DNA from: JACCZX01 sp963791315
Lineage (GTDB): Bacteria; Pseudomonadota; Gammaproteobacteria; Burkholderiales; Burkholderiaceae_F
Reading direction: 5' to 3'
Assembly (NCBI GenBank): GCA_963791315.1
Contig: CAWBRQ010000006.1
Span: 62,001 to 126,000 of the forward strand
DNA: 64,000 nt
Shown: positions 51,646 to 61,276 of the stretch, in pieces
Position numbering within the stretch: the stretch's first letter is position 1
How the letters are laid out: the number at the start of each line of letters is the position of its first letter
Made by a program: the position numbers and the translations under genes
Notes under the pieces: generated by a model
Database searches by the model: none
The model's input: only the letters and a program-made list of their open reading frames with translations
Told to the model about the DNA's origin: nothing

Positions 51646-52269
51646 GCGCGCCTGCGCACTGCGATCAGTCCGAGCTCACGCGCTCGCCCCGCCGCCTGAA
51701 TGCGCGTTCTGACGCCGAGCTTTCTGTAGATCGCTCGCAGGTGTGTCTTGAACGTGCTTTCGCTCACGCCGAGCATGTCGGCCAGTTGCTTGTTGACCTT
51801 GCCTAACGCCAGGGCTCGGACGACTTCTTCTTCGCGGTCAGTGAGGTGCGCGACAGGTGCGGCGGGCGCCGGCGTTGTTACTTCGGGCGGGAAGTAGAAG
51901 CCGTAGTCGAGCACTTTGCGCAGGCCCTCGGTGAACTGATCGATGTCGCGGCCTTTCGTCAGGTAGCCGCGCGCGCCTTGCGCAAAAGCATCGCGCATCA
52001 CGCTCGGATCATCTTCGGCGCTGATGATCGCAATCGTCGCTTTCGGTGCGAGCTTGTGCAGGTGAACCAGGCCGGAGAGCCCGTCGGTGTCCGGCAGGCG
52101 AAGATCGAGCAGGATCGTATCGGGCGGCTTCCCACTCGGCGATCACGCGCTCGGCTTCCTCGATCGAGTGGGCCAGCCGCGTTTCGGCGTCGCGCTTGAC
52201 CATGCGCACCTCATTCGCAGTCGCGCGCGCGACAAGCGGGTGGTCGTCGACGATGAGTACGCGGGTCAT
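51642..52269 (-). CDS. LuxR/NarL-type response regulator (one frameshift)
   Basis: Receiver domain MTRVLIVDDHPLVARATANE with the phospho-Asp in DLRLPDTDG after a break near 52125, then a helix-turn-helix (LTDREEEVVRALALGKVNKQ, LADMLGVSESTFKTHLRAIY). About 209 residues. Partner of the hybrid kinase in the same operon. A perfect 20-bp palindrome 67 bases upstream of the start is a candidate binding site. Confidence 0.88.
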
Positions 52270-52335
52270 GGGATTGAATCCTCAGGGGATTCTGCCAGTG
52301 CCGGTGGAAACCTGCGCACGCGCAGCGAACTTTCT

Positions 52336-52355
52336 TCTCGTCCGATCGGACGAGA
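52336..52355. promoter_or_regulatory. Perfect 20-bp palindrome between the response regulator and the AAA+ gene
   Basis: TCTCGTCCGA followed by its exact complement TCGGACGAGA. It lies in the 216-base gap between the divergent regulator (minus) and AAA+ (plus) genes, 67 bases from the first and 131 from the second. A perfect 20-bp dyad is the size of LuxR-type operators. No other recognisable element was seen in the gap. Confidence 0.65.
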
Positions 52356-52485
52356 GCGTCTGACCTTTCGAACGATTTGCATCACGCATAAGAGCGAGGA
52401 CCATGCAGTTGACCGGTGTGATTGCACCGATCAGCGGCAGCGACCGATGCAGGCGGAGTAAGCGTAGCAACAGGAGGCATGGATC

Positions 52486-53835
52486 ATGAGCGCGTTCCGG
52501 TGCGTGATTGCTCAGCGCGGCAGCGATCCAGCCGTGGTCGCGGAAGTGACCGCGGTGTTGAACTCCGTTGCGGGTGTTGAGTGCCGGAACGTGGCCGCGC
52601 ACGAGACCGCTACCGCAGCCGCCGACATTCTCGTCATCTGCTGGGGGTCGACAGACTTGCACTCGCTGACGTTGCTGGTCGCGCAGTGCCGCGGCCGCGA
52701 TCTCAATCGCACGGTGATCGTCGTGGGCGAGTTCGATGACGAGCGTGCGCTCAATGCGCTGCTCAAACTCGGCGTGGCGGATTTCGTGCGACTGCCGTTG
52801 TCGAAAGTTGAGTTGCGCGCGAGGGTTGAGCGTGCTCTGGGGTTGCTCACATCGGGCCTCGAGCACCCGGTCTCGCGCTGGCTCGGATGCGAAGAGCCGC
52901 TGCTGTGCAGCCTCAGCCCACGCTTCAATGCACAGTTGGCGCGCCTGCCGGCGCTGGCCGGGCAAGCGGGCGACGTGCTGGTATGCGGCGAGCGCGGCAC
53001 CGGGCGCCGCGCCTTCGTGCGCCAGATCGTGCGGCTAACCGGAGGTGCTACGCCGATCGAGCTGGATCCGAAAAGCTGCGCCGGCGTAGAGGGCGAGGAG
53101 CTGCTTTCAACGCTGCTCGAAAGGTCTGCAGATGCCACACATGCGGCGGCGTTGGCGGCATGCGGCACCATTTTGGTCGTGCACGATCTGGAGTTGCTGT
53201 CAGAGCGTGCGCAGTCCCTGTTGTTAAAGCTGGTGCAATCGCAAAGCCCTTCGGTGGGAGGAGGGCGGGTTCGCGTGTTGGCGACCGCAGCCGACTGCAC
53301 CGCGGATGCCTACGCGCCGGGTTCATCGCTGGCGCAGCTGATCGATCGATTGTCGGCGTTGCGTGTCCGGTTGCCGCCGCTGCGCGAGCGGCGCGACGAC
53401 CTGCTTCCGCTGGTGCGCCTGTTCCTCGCTCAGCGCTGCAGTGAGTTGGGCCGACGAGTTCCTGCCCTGACGCCCGCCGCCGCACGGTATCTGCTGACCC
53501 ACCAATGGGGCAGCAACGCGCGCGAGCTCTCGGATGTGATCACGCAGGCTTTGCAGTCCACCCCGTCCGACGTGCTCGGTGTGCACGACCTCTTCGCCGA
53601 ACACAATCAACAAAGCAGTCTGATCGAGTCGTCACTGCAACAGACCAAGACGCAGATGATCGTGAGCTTCGAGCGGACGTTTCTGGAGCAGCTACTGCAG
53701 GCGTGTCAGGGAAACATTGCCAAGGCGGCGCGGATTACGCAGAAGAACAGGAGGGCGTTGTTCGAGCTGATCCGGAAGCATGACATTGACGTTGAGCGAT
53801 ATCGGAGCGACGCCGCCGTTACTCGGCATCCGTGA
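52486..53835 (+). CDS. Degenerate NtrC-like AAA+ regulator
   Basis: 449 residues. The N-terminal 120 residues resemble a receiver fold but lack the phospho-Asp cluster (DILVICWGSTDLHS). The AAA+ region has an altered Walker A (GERGTGRRAFVRQ; Arg where Lys is normal) and a weakened Walker B (GTILVVHDLELL), and no GAFTGA sigma-54 loop is visible. PPLRERRDDLLPLVRLFLAQ is the usual AAA+ sensor-region motif, and the C-terminus is a Fis-like helix-turn-helix (LLQACQGNIAKAARITQKNR). It probably binds DNA but does not activate sigma-54 promoters by ATP hydrolysis. Confidence 0.85.
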   Translation: MSAFRCVIAQRGSDPAVVAEVTAVLNSVAGVECRNVAAHETATAAADILVICWGSTDLHSLTLLVAQCRGRDLNRTVIVVGEFDDERALNALLKLGVADFVRLPLSKVELRARVERALGLLTSGLEHPVSRWLGCEEPLLCSLSPRFNAQLARLPALAGQAGDVLVCGERGTGRRAFVRQIVRLTGGATPIELDPKSCAGVEGEELLSTLLERSADATHAAALAACGTILVVHDLELLSERAQSLLLKLVQSQSPSVGGGRVRVLATAADCTADAYAPGSSLAQLIDRLSALRVRLPPLRERRDDLLPLVRLFLAQRCSELGRRVPALTPAAARYLLTHQWGSNARELSDVITQALQSTPSDVLGVHDLFAEHNQQSSLIESSLQQTKTQMIVSFERTFLEQLLQACQGNIAKAARITQKNRRALFELIRKHDIDVERYRSDAAVTRHP

Positions 53836-53914
53836 CACTGCTGCGCAGGCACTTGCGAGTTCCGTCGGGTGCACTGCCGAGTCGCCAATGCGTAGGAGCT
53901 TGACTCTCCACCGC

Positions 53915-53928
53915 ACCGGCTAGCCGGT
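53915..53928. promoter_or_regulatory. Perfect 14-bp palindrome upstream of HD-GYP gene 4
   Basis: ACCGGCTAGCCGGT, its own reverse complement, 42 bases before the GTG of HD-GYP gene 4 in a 135-base gap. Possible operator; no further element recognised. Confidence 0.4.
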
Positions 53929-53970
53929 CATGGGTTTGCGCGTCGTATCGCGCACAGGTAGGCTGACACC

Positions 53971-55769
53971 GTGAATCTTCAGGCGTCGCCGCAGCACCAA
54001 ACAGTATCGCTTCCCTATCCAGGTGCGCCTGATAACGAACAGCGGCTGATCCGGCTGGAGCAAGAACTTCGGTTGGACAGGGCAGACCTGTTCGGTCCCG
54101 CCGAAGCGGCACTGCGCCGCCTGAACGGAGTTCCGGCGACTGCTGCCCACGTGATGTGCTGGGTGTTTATCGCGCGCTGGCACTTCTACAGCTCCGACCT
54201 GGATGCGGTCAAGGAGTGTTCGGCAATTGCGGTGAGCATCTCAGAATTGGTTTCCGATCCGCTCGTCCGTGTCAAGGCGCTGAAGATGCATGCAACAGCG
54301 CTGTCGGAGTCGCGGCGACCTCGATGAATCGATTCCCGTGCAGTTGCGTGCGCTCGAGGATGCGAGGCAACTCCCAGATAACGCCAGCCTGGTAGCCGAG
54401 CTGCTGAACAACCTGGGAATCACGCTGCATTATGGCGCGCGCTATGGCGCCGCGCACGAGTGCTTGTGGCAGGCCGTCAATCTATTTCCAACTCCGACCA
54501 TCTGGACCAACCTCTGCGATCTTTTTCTGGACGTGGGAGAAATTCAGCGCAGTCTGGACGCGGCCCAGCGTGGGTTAGCGATGTTGCGCAATCCTGTGAC
54601 GCAGGAACAGCGGCTGACTCGCATGCACGTGTGCCTTTCTTTGGTGCTGCTCTTCGTGCGTATCGGAGACCTGGCACAGGCACAAGTGCACGCCGAGCAG
54701 GCACTCGAAAATGCCAAAGACGCGGGCGACCGCGCACGGGAGCTAGCGCGACTGGGCACCTTGCTTATCGATGCTCATGACCCCTCGAAGGCGAACTCGG
54801 CAATCGATGCGCTGTTAAATCAAATTCGCGATGTGCCGGCGCGCACTGCGCTCTACCGCACATACTGCGACGTGGTCGTGGCCGCGATGCAGGCGGCAGG
54901 CCGCCCTTCGCAGGCACTGCAGTTTGTCGATGAGATGGCGCATGTCGATGCCGAACACCGCTCGAGCTCGCTGAAGAGTGGGCTCGGGATCGAGGTTTCA
55001 AAGCAGGCGGGTGTCTACGATGAATTGGCCGACGCTCACTTGCGAGATCGACAAGACAGCTTGCAGAAACAGACGCGTTCGACTGGTCGCGGCAAAGACA
55101 GATCGGATCCAGCGGCTGATCGATATGGCGATTCGGGCCGAGCTGAGAGAAGAGGAACCTCTCTCAGAAGGACGGCACGCTTACCGCGTTGCGCGGCTCG
55201 CGGAGTTGCTGGCACGGGACTTGGGATGCTCGGACGACGAGATACAAGTCTCGCGCCTGACCGGCCTGTTGCACGATCTCGGGAAGCTCTATGTCTCTGA
55301 CACGCTGCTATTGAAGCAACCGCCTCTGACTGACGCCGAAATCCAATTGTTCAAACGCCATGCCGACGATGGCGCTCGGCTGATCGAAAGTGTTCCAGAT
55401 CCGTCCCTCATACCAGTGGCCAAGGCCGTCCGGCATGTGTATGAACGCTGGGACGGGTCGGGATATCCGGCCGGGTTACAGGGCCAAAGTATCCCTATCA
55501 GTGCACGCATCGTTGCGATCTGCAACGCGTTCGACACGATGACCCACTGGCGTCCTTATCGCGTAGCGCGCTCGTTCAATGAAGCCATCACGGAGATCGA
55601 ACGTGCATCGGAAACCTCTTACGACCCTGCACTGGTGCGGACATTTGTCGCGATGGTGAGCCGTCTGAACAGCGAGTCAGAGGATCTGGATGCGCTGCTA
55701 GCCGAAGGCTCGGATGAGTGTCGCGTGGTTCAGGAGCAGCGGACGCTGCGGCGGTTGCTGAGAGCTTGA
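53971..55769 (+). CDS. TPR-repeat HD-GYP protein 4, probably catalytically dead (frameshifts)
   Basis: GTG start, MNLQASPQHQTVSLPYPGAP. The TPR-like part (LNNLGITLHYGARYGAAHEC, LARLGTLLIDAHDPSKANSA) is broken near 54310 and 55060. In the HD-GYP domain the HD is present (TGLLHDLGKLYVSDTLLL), but the paired His are replaced (RHVYERWDGSGYPAGLQG), the last metal Asp is Asn (AICNAFDTMTH) and the GEH Glu is Arg (GRHAYRVARL). Inferred role: cyclic-di-GMP binder or protein partner, not an enzyme. About 599 residues. Confidence 0.83.
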
Positions 55770-55850
55770 CGTGGTTGTTAAGCCTAATACATCGTAGTCA
55801 TGCTTCGAAGAGTGTCGGCTGGGATGCGAGGGCCGAGCCGCGCAAATTCC

Positions 55851-56381
55851 CTAGGGAATAGTCAGTGCGCCGCGCACGAAAAATGGATGCGTTACGTTCT
55901 CAAAGGTAACGTCTTCGGTGCAGACGTTACGATCTGAGATGCATAGCCGTTTTCCGTCCTTTTGCGGTTCTACCATTACGCGCCTGGGATCGCCGGGCTC
56001 GTAATAGATATAGCGATAGATCCCGGTCTCAAAATCGCGCAACACGCCGTTCCTAATCACGACGTTTGCGGCGTTTCTTCCCAGTTCGATCCCACTCCCA
56101 CCTGGCTGTCGAAAAAATCTGCCGCGGCCCAAGACGTGACCCTCCAGGTCCAAAGTCACATTCTCCGCATCAATGAAGATCAGCCAATGCTCGGCAGGAT
56201 GATCAGCAAAACTCATTCGCGTATGCAGATCCTCGCGAAGGCAGTAGCGGCCAGACTGCTTGATTTCAAAGTCTTTGGCGGCGATGGCGACACAAGTCGT
56301 CGTTACGTCTGCCCGCAAAGCTTTGCTACCACAGACTAAGAGTGCTGATCCTATGCAGAGCAGAAGTGCACCTCGGGTCAT
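55851..56381 (-). CDS. Secreted beta-helix-like protein, possible RHS immunity partner
   Basis: 176 residues. Signal peptide ALLLCIGSALLVCGSKALRA, then a body with repeated V-x-I/L strands (NVTLDLEGHVLGRGRFF, GIELGRNAANVVIRNGVLRD, DVTFENVTHPFFVRGALT) like parallel beta-helix proteins, and two Cys pairs. Its ATG overlaps the stop of the RHS gene, the usual place of an immunity gene. A periplasmic location would suit protection against a phospholipase-like toxin. No family was recognised with certainty. Confidence 0.6.
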   Translation of the reverse strand: MTRGALLLCIGSALLVCGSKALRADVTTTCVAIAAKDFEIKQSGRYCLREDLHTRMSFADHPAEHWLIFIDAENVTLDLEGHVLGRGRFFRQPGGSGIELGRNAANVVIRNGVLRDFETGIYRYIYYEPGDPRRVMVEPQKDGKRLCISDRNVCTEDVTFENVTHPFFVRGALTIP

Positions 56382-59300
56382 TTACAAGATTGGTTGGCAG
56401 TTGGCGTGTTCAAGATGGTGCCGGCGTAGTCGCGCTGATCGAGGGGACGCCCGTTGATATCACGAAGGTTTTGATTGCGCTCATCTCGCCCCTTATTGCA
56501 ATCGTACTTGCGCATTGCTGGCAATCCAAGTTCCGTTAATTTGTCATTGAGCCTTTCGGCCTTAAGAATCGCAAATGGTTCGGTAGTTTGATCTCGGTTG
56601 AACTCTTGCAAAGTCACCTCCATATAACTCCAGTCGATCGGAAAGCCATCTCGATCCACAGCCTGACGTCCAAAGTCACGCTGAAGCTGTTCGAACACAG
56701 CTCGCTCCATCGCTACAGTTCTAGCCTCGTTGTATTGCCAGTTTCGACCGAACATATCGACGTGGTTGTAGGTGTTGTCGGGATTCTCTCCGCCGGACAA
56801 ATGTCCGCCTCTAGCGCCGTAGGGAACATTGTTAGCGTCGCGGTGTGAGAAGGTATCCATAAAGGCGTGAAGATACTCGCCGTATAGCTGGGCTCGTGCG
56901 CAAGGTGTCGGCTCCGTTTCGGGAGTTCGGCTTGCAGAAGTGGTTGCATATTCGTGCAAAGCTGTGATCTGCGGATTCTGCGGATTAAGGTAGCGATCCA
57001 CTGGATTGCTGGAGCGATCCCAACCGTCTTGAGTGAAATGATAGTAGTAACGAGCCGTCAAGTTAGTGCCCAGCGTTCCATACGGCTCCGTGTTCGGGTT
57101 GTCGTCTATGTAGCGATTTGCTGTTGCGATAACGAATGCTTGCCGCTCCGTCAAACCCGCCATCAATGCCAAGAAATAAGTCAGGTAGTAATGCACGTCT
57201 TCTTGATACAGACCTCGGGAGTCGATCCTGTTAATTGGATCGCCGGACGCATATAAGTACGGATCCGGTCCATCGGGATGGCCAAGCGGATCGGGCGTCA
57301 GGTATCGGCCCTGGCCGTGAGTCGCCCCGCTGCTCACCGACACCCGCTGCAGTCTCACGCTAGGGTTCTGCTCGCCGGCGCGCGGATCGTAGTAGCGGTG
57401 CAAGTTGTAGTGCAGCCCGGTTTCTTGATCGGCGTACTGGCCCGGTAGCCGCAAATTCATCGACACAGGGCTGTGTGGTATTTCACCGAAGCGACCGAAG
57501 CTGGCTGTGTGCAGCATCGGTTTCCACATTGAGGTAGCGATGCTCGGCGCATTAACGTCCTGCACTTCGCCCCAGGCATCTCGATACGTTGCCTTCCACA
57601 CGATGCGCTGCGCCTGATCGGTCATGGCAAGCGGCGCGCCACGGTGGTCCGTGTGGATGCCTAGCACGCGATTTGCCTCGAGCATCGCTACCGGCTTGCC
57701 GTTCAGGTAGACGTACTGTTGCTCGATGCGTGTTGTGGCGCCGTCTGATTGCGATCTCCGCGACGAGCTGACTGCGTTGATAGAGAAAGTGCCGCTGAAT
57801 AGCAGCGCCGTTCGCGTCGAAAGTGGTCTTGCCGACGCGCTCGCCAAAGGCGTTGTAGGTGTAGCGCGCCACGAGGCGATTGGTTGCGAGCTCGTGCACC
57901 GTGATGAGCCGATCAAGTGCGTCGTAGCGGTATGAAAACCGATCATCGAACAGCAATCGCCCGCGAACGTCGCGCTGGGGTGTGCGCCCAGACAACTCGA
58001 TGCCGGTGCGAATGAATCCGGCCCTTGGTTGGAGCGGCTCGCTGGCGGAGGTGCGCTGTGTCAAGGTTCTGGTTCGCAATGCGCCGAAGCCGTCGTAATC
58101 CAGCGTTCCAGCGATGCTTTGAGTGGGCGTGTTTGCATCCCGGATGGCGCGAATGCGCGGACCGGCCTGATAGTCGTAGCGCAGGTCAAGCACACCGCTG
58201 GTCTTCAGCGCACGAATGCGGCCGGCGCTGTCGTAGTCGCGCGTCGTCACTACGCCGTTGCCGTGAATGACGCTTGTGATTCCGTTGAACGAGTGCGCCG
58301 TGATTCCACTGACGATCGGCTGTGAAGGCTTTAAGCCATCGGCCTTGAGTGACAGCGCAATCGGTCGCTCTGTCGCGTCACGTGCGACCGTCATTACGCG
58401 CCCGTCCGCCAAGCGATGTTCGATCGGCTCGCCTCTGACGTCGAAGACAGTGCCGATTGTGTACGTTGACGCTGGGGCACTGCCGAACGCAGCGAGGGTT
58501 ATTCGAGTCTCTATCTTTCGTCCGGCGCCGTCATAGCGATACGCAGTGCGCTGTGCCGGATCAATCACCTCAATCAAGTAAGCGCCGTAGTATTTCTGAG
58601 TAATCGTCGATTCGACCGTGCCGTCAGCGCCGGTGACGGTCTTGCTGATCAAGCGTCCGGCCGGGATCGTATTGGTAGTCGACCATGGCGCCGTCGGCGA
58701 ACACGATGCGCGTGATGCGATCGTCTGCATCGTGCTGAGCGATGCGCACACCGTGTTCGGGGAGATCGACGCGCACGACCCGCCCGAAGTCGTCGCGTAG
58801 TCGACGCTGTACTAAAGTCGCATCGCGCGGCGAATTGTCTTTGCTCCGCTCTGCATCGCTCCACATGAACAGACGCACTTGATCATCAGGCGCCCAGTCG
58901 ACGCGTGCCTGCACTTGTGCGCTGCGATCACGACGGGCCAGATGCAGGTGCGCTACACCGTAGCCGTCGATGTGCTGCGTCAGGCGTCCTTGCGGGTCGT
59001 ATTTGTACTCGTCGAACGCGCCCGTCAGGTACGAGCGTTCGCACAGTTCGATCGGCGGCGTCGAACCAGCGGTAGTAGCCGCGCTGTGGCGTCGGTGTCG
59101 CGCGAGTTCGCTTGACTCGCATCGAACCACAGCGTTGCCTCCACTTGCTTGGCTTCGTCGCGATTCCACGTGACGCGGTTGCCCTGCGCATCGCGCGCTT
59201 CGATCGACGCGGCCCTCTGCAGTTGTAGGTGAGGCCGACGCTGCGTGGCCCGTCGTTCCATGTCACCAACCAGCCACGCGCGTTGTAGCGGTATGTGGCG

Positions 59301-61258
59301 TCGCGTTGCGCGCGGCTGATCGATGCAGGGAGCAGGGGACTGCTCGCCAGCGTCTCGGTTGCGGTTGGAAAAGTCGTGCGGCGCTCGACCGCATCGGTCG
59401 GCATGTGCCACACGATGCGTCCAGCCTCGTCGTAAGCGAAGCGCTCCTGCAGGTCGGGAATCGGATACTGAATCAGCCGCAAACGACCAAGCTCGTCGTA
59501 GTGATACTTGGTCGTATCGGCGCTGCCGGGAAGCGGGCCGTCGATCGAAATCAATCGACTCGCATTCGCGATCGGTGCATAGCGGTAGGTCGTCGTCCGT
59601 GTGAGCGCGCGCACCTCGAACTTGCCACTGTCGTCGAGCGGACTGAAGCCGCTTTCGGTGATGATCAGAGGTTGCAGGTGTAGGTTGTAGGTGATCGCGA
59701 TCGTGTGTTCACGCCCCGCGACAACGCTCGGCCGGCTCACCTGTGTTGGTCGCCAATACGCCGCGTACGCGGGGGCGCTCAGTTGTGCGCTATGGGCTTG
59801 ATCCGGCAATGCTTGATACTGAGCGCGCAGCACGAGCTCGGGTGATTGCGGTTTGCCATTGAGATAAGCGATGCGTTCGACTTGCATCGGTCGGCCGGCG
59901 GCGTCAACTGTGACGCGGTCCTGCTCGCTCGGTTGCCCGGCGGCGTCGACCTTTAGTGTGGCTTCGAGCTGCCCGGCCTGCAGACCATCGGTCTTGAACC
60001 GGTAGCGGATGTTTGCAGGCGGGCACGTGGCGCAGCCGGGTCCGGTCGCTTCGACCGTCTTCCACTGCCCAGCAACCAAGGCATGACGATAGACCGTGCG
60101 CGCCCCAGCGGCCGTTGTGAGCGTCGTCATGGCGCGCGGACCGTAAGCGAGCGTCAGGTCATCGCCGCCGATGTGCTGTGTGCGAACGGCGCGACCTTGA
60201 GCGTCATACGCGTATGTCGCCAACCGTTGTGAGTTGACTTTGCCGTCATCGCTCCACTCCGCGCTGATGCCCGTAAGCGCCCAGGTGTTGTGGGGTGCGC
60301 CTTGACGCTCGGGCTCGTAGTGATAGCGATGAACCAGGCCATTGGGCTGCGTTGCGGATTGCAGTCGTCCGAACTCGTCGTGCGTATAGCTGACACGCCC
60401 TACCGGTGTGTCGATCGCGGACAGCATGAGCATTCGATGACGCGTGCTTCCGGCGGCTGACGGGCGCGAGTAGATGAAGCGCAGCATGCGGCCTTGCGCG
60501 TCGCGCACGCTATCGAGCGCTCCGCCCAGATAGTTAAGCGTCATCGTTGCGCCGGTGGCGGCGCGGATCGATTGGAGCGGATGGCCGTCGCCGCGGCCGC
60601 CGCTGAACACGTACTCGCTGCCGTCGAGCCGTTGCCAACGGTAGGTGGGGGCGCCTACCTTTGCCGTGCCTCCTAAATCGGTGGAGCTCTGGGCAGCATC
60701 ATCGACGATCACACGGCCGTCTTCGGATCGCGCGCCTGCGCATAGGCTTGGCTGATTTGCGTGACGATTAAACGTCAGGCGGCGGCCGTCGGCATCGATG
60801 ATCTGCAGCGCGCTGCCAAGATCCACCAGCACAATTTCGAAGCTGCTGCGCCAACCGACTCCAGTCAGACCGCGATGGGTGCTGTTGCTGTTGTAGTTAC
60901 GCGAAAAGTGCAGACTCAATTCACCGGGCAGTGGCGCGAGGTCGACCTCGTGCTGATACTTGTTGCCAGTGATGATGTCGACCGGGTTGCCGGCGCCGTT
61001 GCAGCCCGGATCGCCGTTGGGGTTTGGAGTGCATTGCCCGGGATTGCCGCCTCCAGGCGGATTTCCCGGAATGCATGATGTGTTTGGCGGGCAGCCAGTG
61101 TTTGGTGGCGGGAAGGTAAAGGGGTCCGCGTACGCCGGCGCTATGACTGCTACCCAGAGCGCCACGAAAAGTGCTGCCCATGCCACCGGACGCAGCCACC
61201 ACATAGCGTCAGTCACGGCTGTCGTCCACGACGCATCACGGCTTGATGACGACGACAT
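56378..61258 (-). CDS. Large secreted RHS-repeat protein with phospholipase C-like C-terminal domain (frameshifts)
   Basis: ATG 61258 follows GGAGG by five bases. A signal peptide (PVAWAALFVALWVAVIAPAYA) is followed by a Pro/Gly/Asn/Cys linker, then DIITGNKYQHEVDLAPLPGE and LHFSRNYNSNSTHRGLTGVG (DUF6531-type start) and many YDxxGR repeats (YHYDELGRLRLI, FAYDEAGRIVWH, YDPQGRLTQHID, YRYDGAGRKIET, YTYNAFGERVGK). The core ends DHRGAPLAMTDQ, YYDPRAG, GRYLTPDPLGHPDGPDPY and PINRIDSRGL. The last 280 residues have metal-type His/Asp motifs: EDVHYYLTYFLALMAGL, YYYHFTQDGW, LHAFMDTFSHRD and NHVDMFGRN. Frame breaks near 59200, 58700 and 57650. About 1627 residues. Confidence 0.85.
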
Positions 61259-61276
61259 ACATTCCTCCATCAAAAT

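Noticed and set aside
52486..53835. Sigma-54 activator assignment for the AAA+ gene
   Set aside because: No GAFTGA loop and an altered Walker A, so a working sigma-54 activator is not supported.
53836..53970. A third VGGG peptide next to HD-GYP gene 4
   Set aside because: Both strands of the gap were read; no small frame with the IEL...VGGG core or a good ribosome site was found.
56378..61258. Type VI secretion effector
   Set aside because: The RHS protein has a Sec signal peptide and no PAAR domain, and no vgrG or tss genes are present.
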